A stretch of 64,000 bases of DNA from Cryobacterium psychrophilum (GCF_004365915.1 NZ_SODI01000001.1:1860001-1924000); one strand, 5' to 3'; positions 44,278 through 58,739 are shown, counted from the stretch's first letter. Numbers and translations are program-made. Notes: generated by a model from the letters alone, not told the origin.

Positions 44278-45684
44278 ATGTCGATGTCAGTAAAAGAAAC
44301 GCACGCTCAAAATGCGCTGGTCGGTGAGCCCGAGGTTCTCGAAGATGCTCGCGTCACCGAACTGGCCGAGCACCCGGCCTGGTTGCGTCTCAAGGCCGCC
44401 GCGACCGCGCTGCAGGCAGTGCAGACGCAAGACGGTTCGGTTGCCGATACGTCGCTGCACACGGATGCCGCGGCATCCGTTGCCCTGCTCACCGGTGCCA
44501 TCCAGCAGCTCGCGCCGCTCTTTGCCCACGACGTCGCCTACCTCGACGCGCTCGTGGTGGACTTCGAGCGTTGGGTGGCCGAAGGATTCGGTGTGCCCGA
44601 CTTCTACGACGCCCTCATGCAGTTCCAGCCGCAGCAGGATCGCATCGACGGCCTCGCGCACCTCGTGGTCTTCCCGATGTACACGCAGAACGGCAGCACC
44701 AACCGGCTCGTCGAAGCGGTGCTGATCGAGGTGATCTGGCCGCGTTTCATTGCCGAGCTCGAGGAGGGGTACACGAACAAGCTGTTCGTTCCCATTCGTT
44801 TTCTCGACTTCACGCCCGGATACGACACGAACTCCGCTGTGCTGTTTCCCGAAACGGTTGCGATGCGGGAGATCCCGACGTTCACGTGGGGCGCGATCTT
44901 TGCCGATCGCGAAGCCGCGAGATTCCGTCGGGTCGTGCGCGCAGCATCCGAGATCACCCGCCTCGATCTTCCCGCAGAAGCGCTCGGCCTGCTGAATGAC
45001 CAGCACCTCACCGAAGAAACCTTCGTGATGTGGGACCTCATCCACGACCGAACCCACATGCGCGGTGACCTGCCGTTCGATCCGTTCATGATCAAGCAGC
45101 GCATGCCGTTCTTCCTGTATTCCCTGGAGGAATTGCGCTGCGACCTCACCGCGTTCCGCGAGTCGGTCACCATCGAACGCAGCGAACTCGCCAGCCCGGA
45201 GGCTCGCAAGCATGCCAAGCTCGTGCAGTACGCCGTGATCTTCGACCGCATCTTTCGGTTTGCGATCACGGGCAGCCGGGTGCGCAACTATGACGGTCTC
45301 GGCGGACAGTTGCTCTTTGCGTGGATGCACCAGCATCACGTGCTGCACTGGACAAACACGCGTCTCACGTTCGACTGGGACGCCGTTCCCGACGTGGTCA
45401 TCGCTCTGGGCAAGCAGATCGACGAGCTGTACTGGGCGTCGATTGACCGACCGAAGAAGGCGCACTGGCTCGCCGCGTACGCCATGATCTCCGAGACGCT
45501 CACCCCCAACCCGGCCTCGGTCTGGGCCAACGGGCTGCCGCGGGAGGTACTCGCGGGGGCACCCAAGGGGTACACCGACGCCGTCCTGGACGATGAGTTC
45601 CCCCTGTCGATGTTCTTCGAGGCCCTCGAGAAGAAGATGAAGACGATCATCGCATCAACGGCGGGCATCACCGCTCATGACTAG
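44278..45684 (+). CDS. DUF6421-family protein
   Basis: 468 residues from the ATG at 44278 with a GGGAGG ribosome site. No signal or membrane segment. Several His-rich stretches (MWDLIHDRTHMRGDLPFDPF, LFAWMHQHHVLHWTNTRLTF) could bind metal, which would suit an enzyme, but I know of no assigned activity for the family. The stop overlaps the start of an SDR gene by eight bases, an arrangement that suggests the two products act together. Confidence 0.75.
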   Translation: MSMSVKETHAQNALVGEPEVLEDARVTELAEHPAWLRLKAAATALQAVQTQDGSVADTSLHTDAAASVALLTGAIQQLAPLFAHDVAYLDALVVDFERWVAEGFGVPDFYDALMQFQPQQDRIDGLAHLVVFPMYTQNGSTNRLVEAVLIEVIWPRFIAELEEGYTNKLFVPIRFLDFTPGYDTNSAVLFPETVAMREIPTFTWGAIFADREAARFRRVVRAASEITRLDLPAEALGLLNDQHLTEETFVMWDLIHDRTHMRGDLPFDPFMIKQRMPFFLYSLEELRCDLTAFRESVTIERSELASPEARKHAKLVQYAVIFDRIFRFAITGSRVRNYDGLGGQLLFAWMHQHHVLHWTNTRLTFDWDAVPDVVIALGKQIDELYWASIDRPKKAHWLAAYAMISETLTPNPASVWANGLPREVLAGAPKGYTDAVLDDEFPLSMFFEALEKKMKTIIASTAGITAHD

Positions 45685-46324
45685 CGCCGTCGCTGGACGC
45701 ACCGTGCTCATCGCCGGTGCGTCCAGCGCGGCCGGCCGTGCCGCCTGTGCCGCACTCACGGATGCCGGCGCTCGCGTCGTCGCTGTCGGATCCAATCTCG
45801 AACGGCTGCAGACCGTCGCCGCCGAGGCCCGATTCGTGTGTGATCTCGCGGACTACGCGGCCGTCACCAACCTCGTTTCGCTCGTGCATGCCGACGTCGG
45901 CCGCATCGACGGTCTCATCCACCTCGTGGGCGGCTGGCGAGGCGGCGGCGGTCTGATCGGACAGACCGACGACGACTGGGACTTCCTGCAGGCGCACGTC
46001 GTGACCACGCTGCGCAATACCACCCGGGCGTTCAACGCCGACCTTCTCGGCTCGCCAGCCGGCCGGCTCGCCATCGTCTCCTCCGTGTCGGTCAACCGGC
46101 CAACCCCCGGCGGCGCGAATTACTCGACAGCCAAGGCTGCCGCCGAAACCTGGGTGCGCGCGGTCGGTTACGGCTTCGCCAAGGCCGAATCGAACTCTGC
46201 AGCGATCATCTTCGTCGTGAAAGCGCTCGAGGGACTCGAGAGGGAGCTGGCATCACGTGTGGTCGGGCTGTGGGACGAGCCCGCGGCATCCGTCAACGAT
46301 ACGCGGGTCACCCTCACCACCTGA
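45677..46324 (+). CDS. Short-chain dehydrogenase/reductase coupled to the DUF6421 gene
   Basis: 215 residues. VLIAGASSAAGRAACAALTD is a slightly altered nucleotide motif (GASSAAG for GASxGIG), LIHLVGGWRGGGG replaces the usual NNAG element, Ser lies in IVSSVSVNRPTPGG, and the active pair is in YSTAKAAAETWVRA. Short for the family. The divergent NNAG region leaves it open whether it is an active reductase. Overlaps the preceding gene by eight bases. Confidence 0.82.
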   Translation: MTSAVAGRTVLIAGASSAAGRAACAALTDAGARVVAVGSNLERLQTVAAEARFVCDLADYAAVTNLVSLVHADVGRIDGLIHLVGGWRGGGGLIGQTDDDWDFLQAHVVTTLRNTTRAFNADLLGSPAGRLAIVSSVSVNRPTPGGANYSTAKAAAETWVRAVGYGFAKAESNSAAIIFVVKALEGLERELASRVVGLWDEPAASVNDTRVTLTT

Positions 46325-46367
46325 CCCGGCTGGTAGCCTGCACAGCACGGTCAACGAAGAGGTGGTC

Positions 46368-47252
46368 ATGCTCGACATCAGGGCTGTCAGCAAGCGCTAC
46401 GGTAGCAAACCCGTACTCACCGATGTGAGCTTCACCGTGGTGGACGGCCGTATGACCGGCTTCGTCGGTGCCAATGGTGCCGGCAAGACCACCACGATGC
46501 GCATTATCCTCGGCGTGCTCACCCCCGACACCGGCACCGTACTCATCGATGGCGCGCCCGTGACCGCCGGCGACCGACGCCGTTTCGGCTACATGCCCGA
46601 GGAACGCGGCCTCTATCCCAAGATGAAGCTGGGAGAACAGCTCGTCTACCTGGCCCGGTTGCACGGCCTGAGTACGGCATCCGCTCGTCAGAACAGCAGC
46701 ACCCTCCTGGAGCGACTCGGTCTGGCCGAGCGGACCGGTGACCTGGTGCAAGCGCTGTCCCTCGGCAACCAGCAGCGGGCACAGATCGCGGCGGCCCTCG
46801 TGCACGACCCCGAGTTCCTCGTTCTCGACGAGCCATTCTCCGGGCTGGACCCGATTGCCGTCGAAACGGTGATGACCGTGCTCACCGACTACGCCGCGAG
46901 CGGCGCGCCCGTGCTCTTCTCCTCCCACCAGCTCGACATCGTCGAGCGCCTCTGTGACGACCTGGTCATCATCGCCGACGGCCGGATCCGCGCGAACGGC
47001 TCCCGCGAGGGGCTCCGCCAACGATTCAGCCGCCCCCGGTTCGAGATTCGTTCTCCCGGCGACACGGCCTGGGTCGGCACGCTGCCCGGCATCACCCTCG
47101 TGGAGACGGCGCCCGGCCTGGCCATTTTCGAAGCAGAAACGGATGCCGCCAGCCAGGGCGTTCTGCGACACGCACTCGAACGGGGACCGGTTGACTCGTT
47201 CAGCCAGCAGCGCCCGAGTCTCGCCTCAATTTTCAGGGAGGTTGTGCAGTGA
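46368..47252 (+). CDS. ABC-2 type exporter, ATP-binding protein
   Basis: 294 residues from the ATG at 46368 with AAGAGG upstream. Walker A GANGAGKTTTM, signature LSLGNQQRAQIAAALVHDP (an LSLGN variant of LSGGQ), Walker B FLVLDEPFSGLDP, and switch His SSHQLDIVERLCD. A C-terminal domain of about 90 residues follows, as in NatA/EcsA-type exporters. Four-base GTGA overlap with the permease. Confidence 0.9.
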   Translation: MLDIRAVSKRYGSKPVLTDVSFTVVDGRMTGFVGANGAGKTTTMRIILGVLTPDTGTVLIDGAPVTAGDRRRFGYMPEERGLYPKMKLGEQLVYLARLHGLSTASARQNSSTLLERLGLAERTGDLVQALSLGNQQRAQIAAALVHDPEFLVLDEPFSGLDPIAVETVMTVLTDYAASGAPVLFSSHQLDIVERLCDDLVIIADGRIRANGSREGLRQRFSRPRFEIRSPGDTAWVGTLPGITLVETAPGLAIFEAETDAASQGVLRHALERGPVDSFSQQRPSLASIFREVVQ

Positions 47253-48370
47253 ACGCGAACCGTCCGGTGCACACGGCGCCAACGTTCGGGCACAGCGTCT
47301 GGCTCGTTTCTACCCGAGAGATCGTGGCACGGTTACGGAGCAAATCCTTCCTGATCTCGACGTCCATCCTGCTGCTGATCTCCGTGGCCTCCGTCGTTGT
47401 GGGCAGCATCGCGGCCCAGAACACGATGCTCCCGCGGGTGGCCGTGGTGGGTGTCGTTGGTCAGAACATCCCGCAGCTCAAAGCTTTCACCCTCATACCG
47501 GCCGACAGTGTGGCCGAGGCGGAGACCCTCGTACGCGACGGGCGGGTGGATGCCGCGATTGCGCCCGCTTCCACCGACACGTCTCCCCTGGGGCTCTCCG
47601 TCACCGCCCTCTCGGAGCCGCCGGCGGCGATCATGGCTGCCCTCAGCGTTGCGCCAACGGTGCGGCTGCTCGAGCCGCCTGCGCGGGACACTCGCCTCGC
47701 CTACCTTGTGGCCATCGGCTTCGGTCTCGTCTTTCTCATGTCGTCCGTGACGTTCGGGTCCACGATCGCCCAGAGCGTGGTGGAGGAGAAGCAGACGCGC
47801 ATCGTGGAGATCCTGATGTCGACGATCCCGGTTCGAGCGCTCCTCGCGGGGAAGGTCGCCGGCAACAGCATCATGGCATTCGGCCAGATCGTGGCCATTG
47901 GCCTGCTCGTGTCGATCGGACTGGCCACCACCGGGCAACAGGCGCTGCTGTCGGGCATCGGACCCTCAATCGTGTGGTTTGCCGTTTTCTTCGCGTTCGG
48001 CTTCGTGCTGCTCGCCTCGCTGTATGCTGCCACGGCCTCCCTCGTGTCCCGCCAGGAAGATGTGGGATCGGCAACATCACCGGTCATGATCCTCGTGATG
48101 ATCCCGTACTTCCTGGTGATCCTCTTCAACAACAATCCCACGGTACTGGCCGTCATGTCCTACATTCCGTTTTCGGCGCCCGTGGGGATGCCCATGCGCA
48201 TCTTCCTGGGGTCCGCGGCCTGGTGGGAGCCGCTCGTGGCGCTCGTGATTCTCGTGCTGACCACGGCAGCGGTGATTGCGGCGGGGTCACGTGTCTACGC
48301 CCACGCTCTGCTGCGCATGGGCGCGCGGGTTCCGCTGCGGGAAGCGTTGCGGCGCGGATCGGAGCGTTAA
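47249..48370 (+). CDS. ABC-2 type exporter, permease (NatB-like)
   Basis: 373 residues. One N-terminal helix (SFLISTSILLLISVASVVVG), an extracellular domain of about 120 residues, then five helices with FGSTIAQSVVEEKQTRIVEI leading into LMSTIPVRALLAGKVAGNS, the hallmark of NatB/ABC-2 permeases. GTG start. With the ATPase it would export sodium, a peptide or a lipid; no target is indicated nearby. Ends 3 bases before a strong terminator. Confidence 0.87.
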   Translation: MNANRPVHTAPTFGHSVWLVSTREIVARLRSKSFLISTSILLLISVASVVVGSIAAQNTMLPRVAVVGVVGQNIPQLKAFTLIPADSVAEAETLVRDGRVDAAIAPASTDTSPLGLSVTALSEPPAAIMAALSVAPTVRLLEPPARDTRLAYLVAIGFGLVFLMSSVTFGSTIAQSVVEEKQTRIVEILMSTIPVRALLAGKVAGNSIMAFGQIVAIGLLVSIGLATTGQQALLSGIGPSIVWFAVFFAFGFVLLASLYAATASLVSRQEDVGSATSPVMILVMIPYFLVILFNNNPTVLAVMSYIPFSAPVGMPMRIFLGSAAWWEPLVALVILVLTTAAVIAAGSRVYAHALLRMGARVPLREALRRGSER

Positions 48371-48373
48371 CGC

Positions 48374-48403
48374 AGAAAGGCCGCCCCGTGGGGCGGCCTT
48401 TCT
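48374..48403. terminator. Bidirectional terminator between the ABC exporter and the 5S genes
   Basis: AGAAAGGCCGCCCC-GT-GGGGCGGCCTTTCT, a 14-bp stem with A- and T-rich edges on both sides, serves the exporter from the left and the rRNA operon from the right. Confidence 0.88.
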
Positions 48404-48420
48404 GGTCTTGCTAAGCGAAG

Positions 48421-48539
48421 TCCGGCGGTGTCCTACTCTCCCACAGGGTCCCCCCTGCAGTACCATCGGCGCAAAGAGTCTTAGCTTCCGGGTTCGGAAT
48501 GTGACCGGGCGTTTCCCTCTTGCTATGGCCGCCGAAACA
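48421..48539 (-). rRNA. rrf: 5S ribosomal RNA, second (distal) copy
   Basis: About 119 bases beginning GTTTCGGCGGCCATAGCAAG on the minus strand, with the expected 5S features. It differs from the copy at 48711-48829 at one base only (CCATAG against CTATAG). It lies beyond the operon's first terminator, so it needs read-through or its own promoter. Confidence 0.9.
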
Positions 48540-48664
48540 CTGGGTGACGCACGAGGCGTCAAGCATTTCGAACAGTCGTTGCTTCGTTCTTCCAGTCTAC
48601 AGGAACCCGGGGCCCTGCCTGACCGGTGGTGGGGGCCCGTTCGGCCTGCCGGGGTGTTAACGCA
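48540..48664 (-). promoter_or_regulatory. Spacer before the second 5S gene, possible promoter
   Basis: The minus strand has an extended -10-like TGTAGACT at about 48594-48601, some 55 bases before the 5S start, without a convincing -35. The rest is GC-rich with a GGGCCC-containing hairpin. It may allow independent transcription of the extra 5S gene. Confidence 0.3.
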
Positions 48665-48692
48665 AGAAAGCCACCCCGTGGGGTGGCTTTCT
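48665..48692 (-). terminator. Terminator after the first 5S gene
   Basis: AGAAAGCCACCCC-GT-GGGGTGGCTTTCT-type stem 18 bases after the first 5S gene. It is a near copy of the terminator at 48374, so the duplication covered 5S plus terminator. Confidence 0.85.
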
Positions 48693-48710
48693 GCGTGTTG
48701 CTAAGTTAAG

Positions 48711-48829
48711 TCCGGCGGTGTCCTACTCTCCCACAGGGTCCCCCCTGCAGTACCATCGGCGCAAAGAGTCTTAGCTTCCGGGTTCGGAATGTGACCGGGC
48801 GTTTCCCTCTTGCTATAGCCGCCGAAACA
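48711..48829 (-). rRNA. rrf: 5S ribosomal RNA, operon copy
   Basis: 5S rRNA of about 119 bases directly after 23S in the usual order. The 23S-5S spacer (48830-48969) has a GAGAACCACATAGTGGACG-like processing box on the minus strand. Confidence 0.93.
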
Positions 48830-48969
48830 CTTGGTGATGCGTGTTTCGAACCTATATTTTTTAGTTATAGACCCCTGCAATGTTTATTAGACACCGTGGG
48901 GTGTTGTTCTCGACCGTACATCGAGAACCACATAGTGGACGCTAAAGCAGCTTCTTCAAACTGAGTGTT

Positions 48970-54105
<5,136 letters not shown>

Positions 54106-54410
54106 ATGTTGAATAGCTCCCCAGTCGAAACCAGGTGCCCATCTAGTGCAGAAACCCGCCGGAATAGGCGAAGAAACTGCAAGTTTGAAACTAGCAAGAA
54201 CAAATCATTACTGACTTGCTTTTGTTATTTTGCGTGGTCATTAACCACGACTTCAATTGTTATTCCAAAGGAATCTCTTAGCTGCGCACCCGCTAGAAAC
54301 GGATACAACAACCACGAGGTTTTTGGCATTTGACATTGTGCACGCTGTTGAGTTCTCAAGGATCGGACGCACCCAGCTTCGAACCCTAGTGGGCTATCTC
54401 GCTGAGGCAA
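54106..54410 (-). promoter_or_regulatory. rRNA operon leader with antitermination-type signals
   Basis: On the minus strand the leader contains CTTGAGAACTCAACAGCGTG (about 54341-54361), the actinobacterial box, then a small boxB-like hairpin CGTGGT-TAATG-ACCACG (54233-54249) and a TTGTTCTTG boxA-like element (about 54195-54203) before 16S. These suggest Nus-dependent antitermination. No protein gene in the leader. Confidence 0.6.
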
Positions 54411-54417
54411 CTTGTCT

Positions 54418-54446
54418 AACTTAGCCACCCTGCTCGCCGCTGTCAA
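54418..54446 (-). promoter_or_regulatory. rRNA operon promoter
   Basis: TTGACA (54446-54441) and TAAGTT (54423-54418) on the minus strand with an ideal 17-base spacer. It lies about 310 bases before 16S, with the start expected near 54411. The plus-strand space up to 54791 holds the promoter of the threonine aldolase gene and no other gene. Confidence 0.75.
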
Positions 54447-54791
54447 GTCGAGCGAAACGCACGTTCCAGGCCGCCGAAGCACACCACAAAACCCACGACT
54501 CAGACCAGGAAACCAGCGAGATGGAAGACTTACAATTCTAAACCACGAGACAACATTCATACAAGATGAACAACGGCTGTCTTCACGGCGTCGAGATGGT
54601 CCCGCATGAGGCCGAAAAGCTAAGCAGCTTTCCGCACCTGTGGGGTGACTTAGAAGACATTACGGCCATTCCCCACACGCCGCAAATCCACACCCATTTA
54701 CCCACATCCCGGGCGCGCCGCCGCCCCAAACGCCTCCAGCATCCGCTCTCGCAATCGGCGGGAGTGCAGCAAGGTGCGGAACAATGGGGGC

Positions 54792-55862
54792 GTGACCCAA
54801 CTTCATGATTTGACCCTGCGCGGTTTCGCTTCTGACAACTACTCCGGCATTCACCCCGAAATTCTCGAGGCGATCGTGCAGGCAAACGGTGCCCACCAGG
54901 TTGCCTACGGCGAAGACGTCTATACGGCACGACTACAAGAGGTGTTCGTTGAACAGTTCGGCGAAGGCATAGAGGCCTTCCCCGTCTTCAACGGCACCGG
55001 CGCGAACGTGATCGGCCTGCAGTCGATGCTCCCCCGCTGGGGCGCCGTGATCTGCACGTCCAGCGCGCACATCAATTCCGATGAGGGCGGCGCCCCCGAA
55101 TATGTCGGCGGCTTCAAGCTCTTGCCCGTCGCCACCCTCGACGGCAAGCTCACCCCCGATCTCATCGACCAGGAGGCGTGGGGCTGGGGCGACGAGCACC
55201 GCGCCCAACCCCTCGTGGTCTCCATCACCCAGAGCACCGAGCTGGGTACCGTGTACACCGTCGAGGAGGTGCGGGCCATCGCCAACCACGCGCACAAGAA
55301 CGGCATGACCCTGCACATGGACGGCGCCCGCATCAGCAACGCCGCCGCCGCCCTCGGGGTTCCCGTGCGGGCGTTCACCCGCGATGCCGGCGTCGACGTG
55401 CTCAGCTTCGGTGGCACCAAGAACGGCATGATGCTCGGTGAGTGCATTGTGGTGCTCAACCCCGCGGGATCCACTGGCTTGAAGTACCTGCGCAAGACGA
55501 ACATGCAGCTCTCGTCGAAGATGCGGTTCATCTCGGCGCAGTTTGTTGCCCTGCTGAGCAACGAGCTGTGGCTGCGGAACGCCCGCCACGCCAACGCCAT
55601 GGCGCGTCGACTGCGGGATGCGCTTGAGGCCGGGGCAGCGGATGGTTCGGTGCCGAACATCGCCTTCACGCAGGCCACGCAGGCCAACGCGGTCTTCGCG
55701 CGGCTGCCGCTGGGTGTGGCTGACCGCCTGCGGAAAAGCTTCCGCTTCTATGACTGGGACGAGCAGACCGGCGAGGTGCGCTGGATGTGCGGTTTCGACA
55801 CGAGTGAGGCAGACATCGACGCCTTCGTGGCCGCCCTCAAGCGCGAGCTGGCCGCCTCGTGA
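54792..55862 (+). CDS. Low-specificity L-threonine aldolase / beta-eliminating lyase-family protein
   Basis: 356 residues from a GTG at 54792 (an earlier GTG at 54774 is possible). PLP fold type I: FNGTGANVIGLQSMLPRWGA binds the cofactor, TLHMDGARISNAAAALG carries the ring-binding Asp, and the Schiff-base Lys is in LSFGGTKNGMMLGE. Such enzymes split L-threonine or allo-threonine to glycine and acetaldehyde. The stop overlaps the next gene (GTGA), an unusual pairing with a fatty-acid ligase. Confidence 0.87.
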   Translation: MTQLHDLTLRGFASDNYSGIHPEILEAIVQANGAHQVAYGEDVYTARLQEVFVEQFGEGIEAFPVFNGTGANVIGLQSMLPRWGAVICTSSAHINSDEGGAPEYVGGFKLLPVATLDGKLTPDLIDQEAWGWGDEHRAQPLVVSITQSTELGTVYTVEEVRAIANHAHKNGMTLHMDGARISNAAAALGVPVRAFTRDAGVDVLSFGGTKNGMMLGECIVVLNPAGSTGLKYLRKTNMQLSSKMRFISAQFVALLSNELWLRNARHANAMARRLRDALEAGAADGSVPNIAFTQATQANAVFARLPLGVADRLRKSFRFYDWDEQTGEVRWMCGFDTSEADIDAFVAALKRELAAS

Positions 55863-57547
55863 ACGCCTTCTCCGACCGGCCGTGGCTCGCCGCCTATGCG
55901 CCGGGCGTTCCGCACACGATCAAAGAGCCGACGGAAACGCTCAGCGACATGCTGGAGGCGTCGGTGAAGCGTTATGGTCGGCACGTTGCCCTCGACTTCT
56001 TCGGAGCGACGACCAGTTATGAGGAACTCGGCGAAGAGATCAGCCGGGTGGCGAACGGACTACGCAAGCTTGGGGTGACGCCGGGCGACCGGGTTGCCCT
56101 TGTACTGCCGAACTGTCCGCAGCATGTTGTGGCCTTCTACGCGGTGCTGCGCCTCGGCGGGATCGTCGTGGAACACAATCCCCTCTATACCAATCGAGAG
56201 ATGCGCCACCAGTTCGAGGATCACGGTGCGCGCGTGGCCATTGTGTGGGACAAGGTCTACGACAGCGTGCGTTCCTTCCCCAAGGACATGGGTGTCACCG
56301 AGGTGGTCACCGTTGACCTCATCCAGGCGATGCCCCTCGGCAAGCGCCTCGCCCTCAAACTGCCCATCAAGAAGGCCAAAGCGGCGCGCGCCGCGCTCAC
56401 GACGGGCCCCAGCAAGGGTGCGATCCGCTGGGACACCCTGGTCGGTTCCCGGAGGTTGCACCGCTCGCATCCGCGGCCGTCGCTCAGCGACACGGCCGTG
56501 CTGCAGTACACGAGCGGCACCACCGGCGCGCCCAAGGGCGCCGTTCTCAGCCACCACAACCTGCGTGCCAACGCCGCCCAGGGCGCCGCGTGGGTTCCAG
56601 GGCTGCGTCCCGGAAACGAAACCGTGTACGCCGTGCTGCCCATGTTCCATGCCTATGGGCTCACCCTGTGCCTCACCTTTGCCGTGAGCATGGGCGCCCG
56701 GCTCGTGCTGTTCCCCAAGTTCGACGAGAAGCTCGTGCTCGACGCCGCACGCCACGCGCCGCCCACCTTCCTGCCCGCGGTTCCCCCCATCTACGATCGG
56801 CTCGTCACGGCTGCTGCGGCTCGCAAAGTGAGCCTTGAGGGCATCCGTTTCGCCATTTCCGGCGCGATGAACCTGCCGGTTTCCGTCGTGGGACGCTGGG
56901 AAGACGCCACGGGCGGCCTGCTTGTGGAGGGGTACGGCATGACAGAGGCGTCGCCGATTGCCAGCGGCAACCCGATGGGCCCGAGCCGGCGGCCCGGCAC
57001 GGTTGGCGTGCCGTTCCCGAGCACCGAGATTCGTGTGGTCGCCCCGTCCGATCCGCTCGTGGACCTGGAATTCGAGGAGGAGGGCGAGCTGTTGCTGCGC
57101 GGGCCACAGATCTTCTCCGGGTATTGGGATCGGCCGAGCGAATCTGCGCAGGTGTTGCTGCCGGACGGCTGGTTGCGCACCGGTGACATTGTGCGGGTTT
57201 CAGCAGACGGGTTCATTACCGTCGTCGACCGGATGAAGGAACTGATCATTTCGGGTGGTTTCAACGTGGCGCCCTCCGAGGTGGAGGCGGCTCTGCTGAG
57301 CCATCCCGACATTGTGGACGCCGCCGTGGTCGGGCTCCCCGGTGCAGTCGGCGGCGAGGACATCGTTGCGGCGGTCGTTCTCGTTGACGGCGCGATGCTC
57401 GACGCAGAGGCCGTGCGCGAGTACTGCCGGACCCGGCTGTCCGCCTACAAGATTCCGCGGCGCATCGTGGAGGTGGCCGACCTGCCGCGGTCGCTCATTG
57501 GAAAAGTGCTCCGTCGAGAGGTCCGCGCCACGATGATGCGCGGCTGA
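55859..57547 (+). CDS. fadD: Long-chain fatty-acid-CoA ligase
   Basis: 562 residues of the ANL adenylating superfamily. The P-loop motif is YTSGTTGAPKGAVLSHHNL, then VLPMFHAYGL, GYGMTEASPIASGNP, WLRTGDIVRVSADGFITVVD and the hinge RMKELIISGGFNVAPSEVE, with the catalytic Lys near the end in PRSLIGKVLRRE. It activates fatty acids with ATP and CoA. GTG start overlapping the aldolase stop. Confidence 0.9.
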   Translation: MNAFSDRPWLAAYAPGVPHTIKEPTETLSDMLEASVKRYGRHVALDFFGATTSYEELGEEISRVANGLRKLGVTPGDRVALVLPNCPQHVVAFYAVLRLGGIVVEHNPLYTNREMRHQFEDHGARVAIVWDKVYDSVRSFPKDMGVTEVVTVDLIQAMPLGKRLALKLPIKKAKAARAALTTGPSKGAIRWDTLVGSRRLHRSHPRPSLSDTAVLQYTSGTTGAPKGAVLSHHNLRANAAQGAAWVPGLRPGNETVYAVLPMFHAYGLTLCLTFAVSMGARLVLFPKFDEKLVLDAARHAPPTFLPAVPPIYDRLVTAAAARKVSLEGIRFAISGAMNLPVSVVGRWEDATGGLLVEGYGMTEASPIASGNPMGPSRRPGTVGVPFPSTEIRVVAPSDPLVDLEFEEEGELLLRGPQIFSGYWDRPSESAQVLLPDGWLRTGDIVRVSADGFITVVDRMKELIISGGFNVAPSEVEAALLSHPDIVDAAVVGLPGAVGGEDIVAAVVLVDGAMLDAEAVREYCRTRLSAYKIPRRIVEVADLPRSLIGKVLRREVRATMMRG

Positions 57548-57558
57548 TGAGGGGCCAA

Positions 57559-57597
57559 ACGGATGCCGCGCTCAGGGAATTAGCTCGCGGCATCCGT
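57559..57597 (+). terminator. Terminator after fadD
   Basis: ACGGATGCCGCG/CGCGGCATCCGT, a perfect 12-bp stem with a 15-base loop, 12 bases past the stop. The stem is built from the CGGATGCC word that is overabundant in this window. Confidence 0.75.
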
Positions 57598-57656
57598 GGT
57601 TGCGCCAGGTGGGTCAGCGTTGCCCCGCACATTCGCCTCTCCGAAGGATCTGCCCC

Positions 57657-58262
57657 ATGAGCCTCATCACCGACACCCACAATCGCCGCGCCGACACCGA
57701 TGCGCCGCTGATTCCGATTCTTGCCGAGCGTTGGAGCCCCCGTGGCTACGACGCGACCGCCGTCGTTGACGAGGCCGCACTGACGACCGTTCTGGAGGCC
57801 GCCCGCTGGTCTCCGTCGGCAAGCAATGTTCAGCCCGCCCGGTTCATCGTGGCCCGTCGTGGCTCGAAGAGCTTTGCCACGATCCATGGCGGCCTCATGG
57901 GCTTCAACCAGGCCTGGGCTGACTCGGCCTCCGTGCTCATCGCCAACGTGGCAGAGCTGCCCGTTGACGCGGAGACCAAGCTGGTTACGGAGAGCCCCTG
58001 GACGCGCTACGACGTGGGCCAGGCGGTGGCGCACCTCAGCATCCAGGCGCAGCACGAGGGCCTGCACACCCACCAGCTCGGCGGATTCGACGGCGTGGCC
58101 CTGTCCGAGGCCTTCGGCCTGGCCGCGAACCAGGTCATCGTGACGATCACGACCCTCGGCGTTCTGGGCGATGCGTCGACGCTCTCGCCCGCTCTGCTCG
58201 AGCGCGAGATCGCCCCGCGCACCCGCAAGCCGCTCACCGAGCTGCTGCTCGTCAACGACTAG
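57657..58262 (+). CDS. Nitroreductase-family FMN oxidoreductase
   Basis: 201 residues from the ATG at 57657. ILAERWSPRGYDATAVVDEA and LEAARWSPSASNVQPARFIV match the FMN-binding start of nitroreductases, and QAVAHLSIQAQHEGLHTHQL supplies the dimer helix. Likely reduces quinones, nitro compounds or unsaturated carbonyls. The Pro-Ser-Ala-Ser-Asn signature is complete. Alone in its transcript. Confidence 0.87.
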   Translation: MSLITDTHNRRADTDAPLIPILAERWSPRGYDATAVVDEAALTTVLEAARWSPSASNVQPARFIVARRGSKSFATIHGGLMGFNQAWADSASVLIANVAELPVDAETKLVTESPWTRYDVGQAVAHLSIQAQHEGLHTHQLGGFDGVALSEAFGLAANQVIVTITTLGVLGDASTLSPALLEREIAPRTRKPLTELLLVND

Positions 58263-58268
58263 GGATGC

Positions 58269-58739
58269 CTACCTCGCAGTGCGTGGCCCACGGAGCAGCA
58301 GCGTCGGAATCAACGATCCGATAATGATCACGGCCGTGAGCCACACGAGGTGAACCACGAGCGGGTACGGCCAAAACATCGTCACGCCCACACCCGCAAG
58401 CGTGATGACGATCGCCGCGAGGGCCGGCCACCACACGCGCCGCCAGGCAACCACCAGTGCCGCGGCGGGTGCCCAGTAGGCAATTTCGCTTCCCACGCCC
58501 CTGGCACGAACCATGTCGGCCGGCGCCTGCAGAAACGGCACAGCGTCGATCCAGGGTCCGAAGAACATCGCCGCGCAGTGGAACACGAGCGCAAGACCAC
58601 TCACGAAGGCCACGGCGGCCCCAACCTGGCTCACGCGCACCGAACGGCGACGCAGCAGCGGGCGCCCCACCACGAGCCGAACACTTCCGGCGGCGACGGC
58701 GAAGGCCAGCAGGCCTCCCCAGAGGAACGGTTGATTCAC
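58269..58739 (-). CDS. Four-helix membrane protein of unknown function
   Basis: 156 residues from a GTG at 58739 with GGAAGG five bases upstream. Four hydrophobic segments, for example AFVSGLALVFHCAAMFFGPW and WPALAAIVITLAGVGVTMFW, basic loops with RRR clusters, and a short basic end. I do not recognise the family. It lies 50 bases past the end of the minus-strand alcohol dehydrogenase gene and may share its transcript. Confidence 0.6.
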   Translation of the reverse strand: MNQPFLWGGLLAFAVAAGSVRLVVGRPLLRRRSVRVSQVGAAVAFVSGLALVFHCAAMFFGPWIDAVPFLQAPADMVRARGVGSEIAYWAPAAALVVAWRRVWWPALAAIVITLAGVGVTMFWPYPLVVHLVWLTAVIIIGSLIPTLLLRGPRTAR

